A stretch of 64,000 nucleotides of DNA from Spirochaetota bacterium (GTDB lineage: Bacteria > Spirochaetota > Spirochaetia > Treponematales > Rectinemataceae), in contig JAJUIB010000011.1 of NCBI GenBank assembly GCA_029265615.1, positions 42,410 to 106,409 on the forward strand. The letters are read 5' to 3'. Made by a program: the position numbers and the translations under genes. The notes beneath the pieces are model-generated. The model was not told the DNA's origin and did not search any database. It saw only the letters and a list, made by a program, of their open reading frames with translations. Shown in pieces: positions 1 through 7,844 of this stretch (position 1 is the stretch's first letter; each line of letters starts with the position of its first letter).

Positions 1-1
1 C

Positions 2-82
2 GGACTCCGCACCAGCGCCGCGGAACTTTCCGCGGCGTTTTCGGCGCTCACGGGCTACGCAGGCGGAAGCAGGGCGCGCTAA
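2..82 (+). CDS. 3' end of an unidentified protein gene (partial)
   Basis: The frame starting at base 2 stays open for 26 codons and ends at TAA (80-82). The tail is rich in Ala, Gly and Ser and has no motif I recognise. It converges on the hydrolase gene, whose stop codon lies 6 bases away. That spacing fits two genes meeting tail to tail, but so short an open stretch is weak evidence in GC-rich DNA. Confidence 0.4.
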   Translation, partial: GLRTSAAELSAAFSALTGYAGGSRAR

Positions 83-88
83 AACGCC

Positions 89-1459
89 TTACTCGGGCAA
101 CACCGCACCGTCCATGCGCATATAGGAGGCGTCCGGCGCCTCGCCGCGCGCGAACTGCGCAATAAGCGTCGCAAGCCCCTCGGCCAGGGGATATCCCGGC
201 TCGCTGAACGAGCGGTAATTTTCCTCGAGATCGGCAGGCACCTCTTTGAGGACATGATTCATGCCGGGAAGAACGACGGCGGGAGCCTCGGGACGCGCCG
301 CCGCGAGGAGGGAAAATTCGGCAAGCGTCACCTGGACATCGCGGTTTCCCTGCACGAGGAGGAGCGGCGTCCGGACGCCAGCGAGCGCGCGAATGAGATC
401 GTGGCGGAACCAGGAGCCAAGGTACTTTTGAAAACTCGGCCGAAAAAAGTCGGCAAGATAGGGCGAGGGATGCTCGTAGCGTTCGCCGCGCTCGATCGCC
501 CCGAGAATAGCGGCGGCTTCCGCGCGTTCTTCCTCGGGCGCATCGGCGAGCGCCTCGTCAAGAACCTCGCGGGCATTCTTGCCGGTCGCACAGAGGAGGG
601 CGAGCCCCGCGGGCGCCGCCTCGCCCCGCGCCTCGAGGCCCTGCGACGCGACAGCGGCGATCAGTGCGCCTTCGGCATGGCCGACAAGCGTGACGCGGGA
701 AAACCGCGCATCCTGAGTCACCGCGCGATAAACGGTCGCGCAATCCTCGATGTAGTCGTCGAAGGACAGCTCTTCCTCCGAGCGGACCAAGGGGTAACTT
801 TCACCCGCCCCGCGTTTGTCGTACCGGAGCGTCGCGACCCCCTCATCCTTGAGTGCGCGAGCAAGGAGCGCCAGGGCGTCGTTTTTTCCGGGTACATTGT
901 AGTTATTGCCGTCGCGGTCGGTGCTCCCCGCCCCCGCCACCAGGATACAGAGCGGGAATGGCCCAGCCCCCTCCGGCACAAGGAGGCTTCCTCTGAGCTC
1001 GCCGCCCTTCACTGCAAGGGAAAACGGCTCACCCCGCTCATGAGGCTCAGGCGCAGGCCTGAGCGTATACGCCCCCACCCGCTCACCGCGCAGGCTCACC
1101 GCGCCCGCAAAGACAAGCTCGCCTTCGTCCCCCCTGCTCAGCGTGCCCTCGAAACGCGGCGCGGCTTCACCGCTTCCCAGCAAAAAGCCGAAGCGGCCCC
1201 CCTCGCGATAAAAGCTCGGAAGCGGATATCCGTACAGGCCTTCGGCGGGTAAATCGAGTAGCGCACCGCCTGAGAAGACGCGGAGCACAAGGGCTTCGCG
1301 TGCACCCGCGCTTTCAAACAGGCCCTCATAGCGGCCATCGGGGAGTAACCATTCATGAGATGAAATGGTAACATCATCAGATGAAACCACCAAGGGGGCC
1401 ACAAGGAGTGTTACGAAGATTGTGAGACGAAGTAGCCAGGAACGCATAGCACTACGCAA
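89..1459 (-). CDS. Secreted alpha/beta-hydrolase family protein with the catalytic serine replaced by alanine
   Basis: 456 residues. An N-terminal hydrophobic stretch (about residues 8-27) looks like a signal peptide or anchor. After a beta-rich N-terminal region, an alpha/beta-hydrolase fold runs from about residue 150: oxyanion region ILVAGAGSTDRDG, nucleophile elbow VGHAEGA (residues 259-265), acid LVQGNRD and late histidine PGMNHVLKE. In this family the elbow is normally G-x-S-x-G (often GHSEGG). Here residue 262 is Ala (codon GCC), while the Asp and His are kept, so hydrolysis by the usual route is unlikely. A one-base sequencing error (TCC to GCC) would also explain it. The gene lies 11 bp downstream of adk on the same strand with no clear Shine-Dalgarno. 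A copy of the dispersed repeat (1407-1425) encodes part of the signal peptide. An internal ATG at codon 5 is an alternative start. Confidence 0.8.
   Translation of the reverse strand: MRSAMRSWLLRLTIFVTLLVAPLVVSSDDVTISSHEWLLPDGRYEGLFESAGAREALVLRVFSGGALLDLPAEGLYGYPLPSFYREGGRFGFLLGSGEAAPRFEGTLSRGDEGELVFAGAVSLRGERVGAYTLRPAPEPHERGEPFSLAVKGGELRGSLLVPEGAGPFPLCILVAGAGSTDRDGNNYNVPGKNDALALLARALKDEGVATLRYDKRGAGESYPLVRSEEELSFDDYIEDCATVYRAVTQDARFSRVTLVGHAEGALIAAVASQGLEARGEAAPAGLALLCATGKNAREVLDEALADAPEEERAEAAAILGAIERGERYEHPSPYLADFFRPSFQKYLGSWFRHDLIRALAGVRTPLLLVQGNRDVQVTLAEFSLLAAARPEAPAVVLPGMNHVLKEVPADLEENYRSFSEPGYPLAEGLATLIAQFARGEAPDASYMRMDGAVLPE
1407..1425 (+). repeat. Dispersed short repeat, copy 1 (inside the hydrolase signal-peptide coding region)
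   Basis: Reads AGTGTTACGAAGATTGTGA, one mismatch to the consensus AGTGTTACGAAGCTTGTGA seen at five other places. On the gene's own strand it reads in frame as hydrophobic LTIFVTL inside the signal peptide. Confidence 0.75.
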
Positions 1460-1470
1460 AAAAGAGCGAC

Positions 1471-2106
1471 TCAGCGGGCGCCCGCAAGCGCCGCATCAAA
1501 ACGCTCGAGCACGAGCGAAGGTTCGCCGACGCCGTCGATAGTGACGAGCCTGCCACGCGCGCCATACCATGCGATGAGCGGCTCGGTCTGTCTGCGATAG
1601 GTCTCAAGGCGGGTGCGGATCGCACTCTCTTGGTCATCGTCCCGGGTGTACACTTCACCACCGCAGGCATCGCAGAGGCCTGCGACCTTGGGCGGCATGC
1701 TGCGGATGTTGTAGATTTTGCCGCAGGCGCGGCAGACGCGCCGAGTTGACAGGCGCGCAACCACCACATCGTCCGCCACCTCGAAATTGACCACCTGATC
1801 CGCGGGGGCGAAGGATTCAAGCGCCTCGGCCTGGGGTATGGTGCGCGGGAATCCGTCGAGTATCCAGCCAGAGCGCGCGTCGGGGGCGGCAAGGCGCTCG
1901 CGCACGAGGGCGATGGTGAGTTCATCGGGGACAAGTCCGCCCGACGCGAGAATGCCCTGCACCTTTACGCCAAGCGCGGTGCCTTCCTTGACGGCGGCGC
2001 GAAAAAGGTCGCCCGTAGAGATGTGGGGGATCTTCAGCTTCTCGACGGCGAGGTCGGCGAGGGTGCCCTTGCCGGCTCCAGGGGGGCCGAGGAATATCAG
2101 TTTCAT
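1471..2106 (-). CDS. adk: Adenylate kinase (zinc-binding LID type)
   Basis: 211 residues, normal for the family. It interconverts ATP + AMP and 2 ADP in the cytoplasm. The P-loop GPPGAGKGT is at residues 7-15. AMP-binding segments (STGDLFR, DGFPRT) follow. The LID carries four cysteines (C125, C128, C145, C148: CRAC and CDAC), the zinc-binding form. The start has a good ribosome site (AAGGAGTGAGGC before ATG). The minus-strand neighbour upstream is the NadD-like gene, with 91 bp between them. The hydrolase gene follows 11 bp downstream. Confidence 0.97.
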   Translation of the reverse strand: MKLIFLGPPGAGKGTLADLAVEKLKIPHISTGDLFRAAVKEGTALGVKVQGILASGGLVPDELTIALVRERLAAPDARSGWILDGFPRTIPQAEALESFAPADQVVNFEVADDVVVARLSTRRVCRACGKIYNIRSMPPKVAGLCDACGGEVYTRDDDQESAIRTRLETYRRQTEPLIAWYGARGRLVTIDGVGEPSLVLERFDAALAGAR

Positions 2107-2197
2107 GCCTCACTCCTTGTAGAGTAGCTTGTCCGACAATAGCGGATTGCCACGTGCCTCGAGAAGGGGGCGTCGCGTGACGGGGGGCCGCGTACGT

Positions 2198-3208
2198 TCA
2201 AATCGCGTATTCGGGCCCTTCATCTTCGGGACGGACCGCCCAGGGTCGATTCATCGCATAGCGGAACAGGAGTTCAAGCCGCGCGAGCACCGCATCTGCG
2301 GGAAAAACGATGGTGAGCGCCCCCCGCGTGCGAAAGTCGGTGCTCGAGGGCATGGCGAGGCTCTTTTCATCGACCGCAAAGGAGAGTCCCCGGGAAGCAT
2401 AGACGTTGGCCGCGCGAGCGAGTTCGGCTTCGCGGCGGCGGAGGCTCCTTTGCACGGTCTCGGAGTCGTTCGCATACCGTAGCTCGGCGCGAGGGACGAC
2501 AAAGGCGCCACAGTGAAAGTCAACGCCGTGTCGCGTCGCGGCGGCGCGCCAGGACGCAATGTCCGCATCAAGGTACCGGAGTGCCAGGGCGAGCGCATCG
2601 GAACCAAGGAGATGGGTGAGCTCGAGGCGCCGTCCTGCACTGAGGGCAATAATCCGTTCGACGATGCCGATCGTATCGGCCCCCGCGCCGATGTCGAGGG
2701 GAGCAATCAGGGGTGAAAAAACGCCCTCAAGCTGTAGGCGAAGGAGTTCGAAGCGGAACTCGTAGTCGGTTTTGCGCGGCTTGCGCGGATCGGGGGCCCC
2801 CTCGGGGACGACAAGCACAATGTCCGACGTGCTGCGGTCTGATGCCAAGAACTGAAGCGCCGCCGCAAGGTGTGTCATCTGAAAGGGATCGAAGCTACCG
2901 ATAAAGACGCCGATGCGGAGGGTCGCGCTATGTCCGCGGAATTGCCGACCGGCGCGCGGCGGAGGAAGGGGTGCAAGTCGGCCCGATGAAACTTTCGCGT
3001 CGATGCGCGAAAGGGAGTCCTCAAAAAGCGCGGCATAGCGGCGGAACTCATCACGGGCGTCCTCGCCGAGAAAAGGACGTGCATCGAGGTCGGCAAACAC
3101 GCGATGCACGCGCCGCGCAACGCGCATAACGAGGCGGCTTGCGTAGACGGGAGGAGGGGTCCCGGCGGCAGGAAGCCGCCGATAAAGGCCTAGGGCGATG
3201 CGCGACAC
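2198..3208 (-). CDS. NadD-like nucleotidyltransferase with a divergent HxGH motif
   Basis: 336 residues if translation starts at GTG 3208. An unfamiliar N-terminal extension of about 95 residues is followed by a nucleotidyltransferase Rossmann domain. GVFIGSFDPFQMTHL matches the GxFDPxHxGHL nucleotide-binding signature of NadD/cytidylyltransferases, and a late PSSTDFR resembles their ISSTxxR phosphate-binding motif. The first histidine of HxGH is Gln (Q110) and the Gly is Thr, so the substrate or the activity may differ from NAD synthesis. An upstream ATG (3262) is in frame but lies beyond the promoter. TATACT ends 6 bases before GTG 3208 with TTGCCG 16 bp further up, so I prefer the GTG. Confidence 0.75.
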   Translation of the reverse strand: MSRIALGLYRRLPAAGTPPPVYASRLVMRVARRVHRVFADLDARPFLGEDARDEFRRYAALFEDSLSRIDAKVSSGRLAPLPPPRAGRQFRGHSATLRIGVFIGSFDPFQMTHLAAALQFLASDRSTSDIVLVVPEGAPDPRKPRKTDYEFRFELLRLQLEGVFSPLIAPLDIGAGADTIGIVERIIALSAGRRLELTHLLGSDALALALRYLDADIASWRAAATRHGVDFHCGAFVVPRAELRYANDSETVQRSLRRREAELARAANVYASRGLSFAVDEKSLAMPSSTDFRTRGALTIVFPADAVLARLELLFRYAMNRPWAVRPEDEGPEYAI

Positions 3209-3214
3209 ACTTTC

Positions 3215-3242
3215 AGTATAGCGGTACAACCTCAGACGGCAA
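3215..3242 (-). promoter_or_regulatory. Promoter of the NadD-like gene, predicted leaderless
   Basis: On the minus strand: TTGCCG, 16 bp, TATACT, then 6 bases to GTG 3208. The expected transcription start falls on the start codon. There is no Shine-Dalgarno. Confidence 0.6.
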
Positions 3243-3249
3243 GCCGCGG

Positions 3250-3278
3250 TAGACAGGTCCATGAGTTTCCGCTATACA
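3250..3278 (+). promoter_or_regulatory. Promoter of the HAD hydrolase gene, predicted leaderless
   Basis: TAGACA, 17 bp, TATACA, then 6 bases to GTG 3285. The upstream in-frame ATG at 3261 sits inside the promoter spacer, so it cannot be used on a transcript made from this promoter. Confidence 0.65.
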
Positions 3279-3284
3279 AGATTC

Positions 3285-3965
3285 GTGAGCATTAAATCGG
3301 TCGCATTCGACATCGACGGCACCTTGTATTCTGCGGGCCGCTTCAATCTCCAGATGGTTCCATTTGGGCTCAGGCACCTCCGCTTCATGGTGGCCTTCGC
3401 GGCAACGCGCCGCGAACTCCATAGGCGGGCGATTGCGGCGACCTCTTCTGAGGAGGGCCGCGGGCGCGCCGCCTTCCGCCGCGAACAGGCGGCCATTCTC
3501 GCCTCGAAGCTCGGCCTTACGCCTGAAGAAGCGGAAGCGACGGCGGAGGCGGTGATCTATGGCGAACTTGAACGCTGCTTCGAGCGAGTGCGCCCCTTCC
3601 CTGGCGTCAAACCCGCGCTTGAGGCGCTCCGCGCTGGCGGCCTCCGCCTCGCCGCTCTTTCGGACTTTCCTGCGGAGGACAAGCTGAGGCGCCTCGGGCT
3701 CGATGCCTATTTCGAACTTGCACGCACGAGCGAGGATTCAGGCCTTTTGAAACCAGCGGCGGAGCCCTTCCTCGCGCTCGCACGTGAACTCGGCCTCACC
3801 CCCCGCGAGGTCCTCTATGTCGGCAACTCGCTCCGCTACGACCTTGTCGGCGCACGAAACGCCGGCATGCATGTCGCCATACTCACGCGGCGCCCAGCCC
3901 CTGGCGCCACGCTCCGCTTCACCGACTGGCGGGATCTCGTCCGCTTCGCCCTCGATTCTCGATAG
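3285..3965 (+). CDS. HAD-superfamily hydrolase (phosphatase-like)
   Basis: 226 residues. All four HAD motifs are visible: DIDGT near the N terminus (nucleophile Asp and acid Asp), a Ser in LAALSDFP (motif II), Lys in LLKPAAEP (motif III) and YVGNSLRYDLVGARNAG (motif IV, Mg2+ ligands). The helical cap between motifs I and II fits a small phosphatase of the phosphoglycolate-phosphatase/YjjG type. The substrate cannot be read from sequence. The GTG start is chosen from the promoter position; ATG 3261 would add eight residues. It is transcribed divergently from the NadD-like gene, with about 76 bp between the two starts. Confidence 0.85.
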   Translation: MSIKSVAFDIDGTLYSAGRFNLQMVPFGLRHLRFMVAFAATRRELHRRAIAATSSEEGRGRAAFRREQAAILASKLGLTPEEAEATAEAVIYGELERCFERVRPFPGVKPALEALRAGGLRLAALSDFPAEDKLRRLGLDAYFELARTSEDSGLLKPAAEPFLALARELGLTPREVLYVGNSLRYDLVGARNAGMHVAILTRRPAPGATLRFTDWRDLVRFALDSR

Positions 3966-3972
3966 ATTTTTC

Positions 3973-4000
3973 TTGACTTCCACAAGGGACGCACTAGACT
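3973..4000 (+). promoter_or_regulatory. Sigma-70-type promoter of the hydrogenase operon
   Basis: TTGACT, 16 bp, TAGACT. The leader to hydC is about 68 bases and includes AGCTTCGTAA (4004-4013), a 10-base partial match to the dispersed repeat in reverse orientation. Confidence 0.65.
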
Positions 4001-4074
4001 CAGCTTCGTAAGGACAGGCAAGGACCGCCGCGTCGCACCTCGACTTGAGCACCGGTTCGCTGCGAGGAGGCTCT

Positions 4075-4593
4075 ATGCCATCGACGGCGAAGGTTCAAGG
4101 GGAGATTCCCAGTCTTGAGGATCTCATCGAACGGCACCGGGACAAGCCAGGAGGGCTCCTCGCCATCCTGGAAGCCGCGCAGGAGGCCGAACGCCTCCGC
4201 TATCTGTCCGAAGACAGCCTGCGCCACATCGCCCGCAGGATGGGCATCCCCCTCGCGGAGCTCTATTCGGTCGCCACCTTTTACTCCTTTTTCAATCTGA
4301 AGCCCCAAGGCCTCCATACCATCGTCGTCTGCCGCGGCACCGCATGTCATACGCGCGGATCCCGTGAGCTCCTCGACGCAGCCCTCTCCCTCCTCGGCAT
4401 CGCCGAATTCCGCGAGGATGAGGAAACCTCGGCGACCACGGCCGATGGTTTTGCATCGATCCGCACCGTCGCCTGTTTCGGTCAGTGCGCCCTGGCACCC
4501 GTCGTGATGATCGACGGCGCGATAAAATCGCGCATGACCGTCGGCAAGTTGGCGAGCGCAATCGAGCGGCTCAGGAAGGGAGGTGTGGCGTGA
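4075..4593 (+). CDS. hydC: [FeFe] hydrogenase subunit gamma, NuoE-like thioredoxin-fold [2Fe-2S] protein
   Basis: 172 residues. A helical N-terminal part (YLSEDSLRHIARRMGIPLAE) is followed by the thioredoxin-like NuoE domain with C86, C91, C134 and C138 (CRGTAC and CFGQC), the ligands of one [2Fe-2S] cluster. In trimeric HydABC enzymes this subunit relays electrons to the flavin subunit. ATG 4075 follows GCGAGGAGGCTCT; an in-frame TTG at 4045 has no such site. Its stop overlaps the GTG start of hydB, so the two are translationally coupled. Confidence 0.93.
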   Translation: MPSTAKVQGEIPSLEDLIERHRDKPGGLLAILEAAQEAERLRYLSEDSLRHIARRMGIPLAELYSVATFYSFFNLKPQGLHTIVVCRGTACHTRGSRELLDAALSLLGIAEFREDEETSATTADGFASIRTVACFGQCALAPVVMIDGAIKSRMTVGKLASAIERLRKGGVA

Positions 4594-7500
4594 GCGGCGG
4601 TACAAGGGACGGACAGCGGGCCATGGCCGAAATCGATGAGCTGCGGCGCAAAGGGCTCGCCCGCCTCAAGCCGGAACGCCCCTTCATCTCGGTTGGCATG
4701 GGCACCTGCGGCATCGGCAACGGAGCGGAGTATCTCTTCGCCGCGCTCCGGGAGGCGATCGATGCCCGGGGTCTCGACATCGCGACACGGCGCGTGGGCT
4801 GTTTCGGCTACTGCGCAGCCGAACCGCTTGCGATGGCCCATCGCCCGGGCATGCCCCTCCTCCTTTTTACCGAAGTGAAGCCCGCAGACGCTGCCCGCCT
4901 CGTCGAAGGGCTCTGTGCGGACTCAGCCTTCGACCGGCTCGCCCGCAAAGCCGCGGCGAAGATCGAGGCCTGGGACTTCCGCACCGCGAAGATCGAATTC
5001 GGCGAAGGGTACCCCGCCCTCCCCGCATGGAACGAGCTTCCATTTTTCAAGGGGCAGGTAAAACTTGTCCTCAGAGATGCGGGAATCATCGATCCAGAAA
5101 GCCTTGAGGAGTACCTCGCCGCGGGCGGCTATTCAGGCTGCGCCAAGGCGATTTCCTCCATGGCCCCGGAAGCAGTCGTCGCAGAGGTTGCGAAGGCACG
5201 CCTCCGCGGCCGCGGTGGGGCAGGATTTCCGACGGCGCGCAAATGGGAACTCATGCGCGCGGCGGAAGGCGAGCGGAAATACATCGTCTGCAACGCCGAC
5301 GAGGGAGACCCCGGCGCCTACATGAACCGCAACGAAATCGAATCGGACCCCTTCGCGCTCATCGAAGGCATGACCATCGGCGCCTACGCGATGGGCGCCA
5401 CACAGGGCCTCATCTACGTGCGCGCGGAGTACCCCCTTGCCGTACGCCGCCTTGCGCTCGCCATCGATGCCGCGCGCGCGCAAGGTCTCCTCGGACAGCG
5501 CATCCTCGGCACAGACTTCTCCTTCGACCTCGACATCGCAACGGGCGCGGGCGCCTTCGTCTGCGGCGAGGAGACGGCGCTCATCGCGAGCGCCGAGGGC
5601 AAGGCGGGCCGTCCCTTGCCGCGGCCGCCCTTCCCCGCCCAACGCGGCCTCTACGGCTGCCCCACGAATATCAACAACGTGGAGACGTGGTGCGACATCC
5701 CCCTCATCCTCGCGCGGGGCGGCGACTGGTTCGCGAGCTTCGGCACGGCGACAAGCGCAGGCACAAAGGTTTTTTCACTGGTCGGCAAGGCGAAGAACTC
5801 GGGACTCGTCGAACTCCCTCTCGGGACGCCGCTTGACGCGGTGGTCTATGGCATGGGTGCCGGCGCGGGGCCGGGGAAGCGTGTCAAGGCGGTCCAGTCG
5901 GGAGGCCCCTCGGGTGGCTGCATCCCCGCCACACTCTTCAAAACACCTATCGATTACGAAGCCCTCGCGAAGGCCGGCGCGATCATGGGTTCAGGCGGCA
6001 TGGTGGTGATGGACCAGGACAACTGCATGGTCGACGTCGCCCGCTACTTCATCGGCTTCACCGCGGGTGAGTCCTGCGGCAAATGCGCCCCCTGCCGCGA
6101 AGGGCTTGCGCAGATGAAGCGCATCCTCGACATGGTCGCGCGAGGCGAGGCGGAGGAGGCGGACCTTGCCACGCTCGAGGAACTCGCCTGTGTCGTGCGC
6201 GACGCGGCGCTCTGCGGCCTCGGCCAGACCGCGGCCAATCCGGTGCTCACGACGCTCAGGTACTTCCGTGACGAGTATCTAAGGCACATCCGCGAGCGGC
6301 GATGCGCCGCGGGAGCCTGCGAACGGCTTTACCTCGCCCTCTGCGAGAACTCCTGCCCGCTCCACATGAACATCCCCGGCTACCTCCAGCTCCTCAAGGA
6401 AAATCGCATTGAAGAAGCCTTCGAGCTCACGCTCCGGGAGAACCCACTCCCGGGGACGCTCGGCCGCATCTGCCACTTCCACTGCCGCATGCGTTGCCGG
6501 CGCGAGCAGCTCGACGAACCCGTCTCCCCGGGGGAGATACACCGCTACCTTGCCGACGCGATGTACAAGATGGGCCGGGAGCGCGTCGTTTACGCGCGCC
6601 TCATCAAGGAGAAGCGCGAAGCGACGGGGAAGCGGGTGTCGATTGTCGGCGCAGGCCCCGCAGGGCTCGCGGCAGCGTTCTGGCTCACGCGGCTCGGCCA
6701 CGATGTAACGTTATACGACGCAGCATCCGATGCCGGGGGCATACCGCGCTGGGGCATACCTGCCTATCGCCTCCCCAAAGCCATCCTCGCTAAGGAGGTA
6801 GGGCTCGTGAAGCGGCTCGGAGCGCGGTTCGTGCCCAACACCCGCATCGGACGGGACATTCCGTGGAGCGCTCTTGCAAAGGAGAGCGACGCCATTCTCG
6901 TCGCAGCGGGCGCCACCGAAGACATCGCCCTGGGCGTCCCCGGTGAGGGCCTCGACGGTGTCACCGCAGGCTATCGCTTCCTCGAGGAGCTGAGCCGCGG
7001 CGAAAGAAAATCCGCGCCACACGAACTCATCGTCATAGGTGGGGGAAATTCCGCGATCGACGCGGCAAGGACGGCGCTCCGCCTCGGCTCGCGCGTGACG
7101 GTCGCCTACCGGCGCTCGAAGGCGGACATGCCGGCGAACGCAGAGGAACTTGCAGGCGCGGCAGAGGAGGGCGTCGCCATTCTCCCGATGGTGCAACCCA
7201 TGGAGTTCGTGGCGGGATCAGGTGGCCACGTGCGCGCGGTGCGGTTTATGCGGATGCGGCCTGGTACGGTCGACGCGTCGGGAAGGCCCGCGCCCGAGCA
7301 GACAGGCGAAATCCTCGAAATCCCCTGTGACGGGGTCATCGTGGCCGCAGGGGAGCGCGTGGGCCAACTCGGTCTCGAGGAGCTCGGCGTCGCGATCGAA
7401 GGGGACGGCAGGATCAAGGTCGATCCGCTCACAATGGCGACCTCTACCCCCCGCGTCTACGCTGCCGGCGACGTCGTGACGGGTCCCTCGACCGCTGCCG

Positions 7501-7844
7501 AAGCCATGGGCCAGGCACGAATCGCGGCGGCGTCAATCGACGGTGCGCTTTCGGGCGAGGATCGCTTTGAGTCGCTCTTCCGGCGCTTCGACTACGGCAT
7601 GGAAATGCCCTCGAAGCCGAGGCCGGGACGCATGACACGCGCACAGAAGCTCCCCGTTGCGGATCGGATCCGGAGCTTCGCGGAGATATCGCTCGGCTAC
7701 ACGGGCGAAGCGGCGCACGCGGAAGCGGAACGCTGTCTCCGCTGCGACCTGCGCGAGGGGGCGCGGCCGCCTTACGGATTCGCTGAACTTAAGGCCCGCA
7801 CAGACGGCGCGCGCGCATCGGGCTCGGCAAGGAGCGCGAAATGA
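4590..7844 (+). CDS. hydB: [FeFe] hydrogenase subunit beta: NuoF-like subunit fused to a GltD/NfnB-like FAD/NAD(P) module
   Basis: 1084 residues from GTG 4590, preceded by GGAAGGGAGG. Domains: N-terminal thioredoxin-like [2Fe-2S] part (CxxC-type ligands near residues 39-74); NuoF core with GRGGAGFP (about 206, NADH/FMN site) and CNADEGDPGAY; [4Fe-4S] motif CGKCAPCREG (about 495-503) plus a later Cys in LCGLGQT. From about residue 586 a second module follows: a Cys-rich GltD-type helical part (NSCPLHMNIP, CHFHCRMRC), an FAD fold (VSIVGAGPAGLAA, about 683), an NAD(P) fold (VIGGGNSAIDAA, about 812) and the GltD-like end YAAGDVVTGPSTAAEAMG. Ordinary HydB is about 600 residues, so this is a genuine fusion with no frame break. 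The extra module probably offers a second nicotinamide site, perhaps for NADP(H). That is inference from GltD/NfnB. Confidence 0.92.
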   Translation: MSGGTRDGQRAMAEIDELRRKGLARLKPERPFISVGMGTCGIGNGAEYLFAALREAIDARGLDIATRRVGCFGYCAAEPLAMAHRPGMPLLLFTEVKPADAARLVEGLCADSAFDRLARKAAAKIEAWDFRTAKIEFGEGYPALPAWNELPFFKGQVKLVLRDAGIIDPESLEEYLAAGGYSGCAKAISSMAPEAVVAEVAKARLRGRGGAGFPTARKWELMRAAEGERKYIVCNADEGDPGAYMNRNEIESDPFALIEGMTIGAYAMGATQGLIYVRAEYPLAVRRLALAIDAARAQGLLGQRILGTDFSFDLDIATGAGAFVCGEETALIASAEGKAGRPLPRPPFPAQRGLYGCPTNINNVETWCDIPLILARGGDWFASFGTATSAGTKVFSLVGKAKNSGLVELPLGTPLDAVVYGMGAGAGPGKRVKAVQSGGPSGGCIPATLFKTPIDYEALAKAGAIMGSGGMVVMDQDNCMVDVARYFIGFTAGESCGKCAPCREGLAQMKRILDMVARGEAEEADLATLEELACVVRDAALCGLGQTAANPVLTTLRYFRDEYLRHIRERRCAAGACERLYLALCENSCPLHMNIPGYLQLLKENRIEEAFELTLRENPLPGTLGRICHFHCRMRCRREQLDEPVSPGEIHRYLADAMYKMGRERVVYARLIKEKREATGKRVSIVGAGPAGLAAAFWLTRLGHDVTLYDAASDAGGIPRWGIPAYRLPKAILAKEVGLVKRLGARFVPNTRIGRDIPWSALAKESDAILVAAGATEDIALGVPGEGLDGVTAGYRFLEELSRGERKSAPHELIVIGGGNSAIDAARTALRLGSRVTVAYRRSKADMPANAEELAGAAEEGVAILPMVQPMEFVAGSGGHVRAVRFMRMRPGTVDASGRPAPEQTGEILEIPCDGVIVAAGERVGQLGLEELGVAIEGDGRIKVDPLTMATSTPRVYAAGDVVTGPSTAAEAMGQARIAAASIDGALSGEDRFESLFRRFDYGMEMPSKPRPGRMTRAQKLPVADRIRSFAEISLGYTGEAAHAEAERCLRCDLREGARPPYGFAELKARTDGARASGSARSAK

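Noticed and set aside
4004..4013. AGCTTCGTAA in the hydrogenase leader as an eighth repeat copy
   Set aside because: Only the 10-base core matches and both flanks differ, so it is too weak to call.
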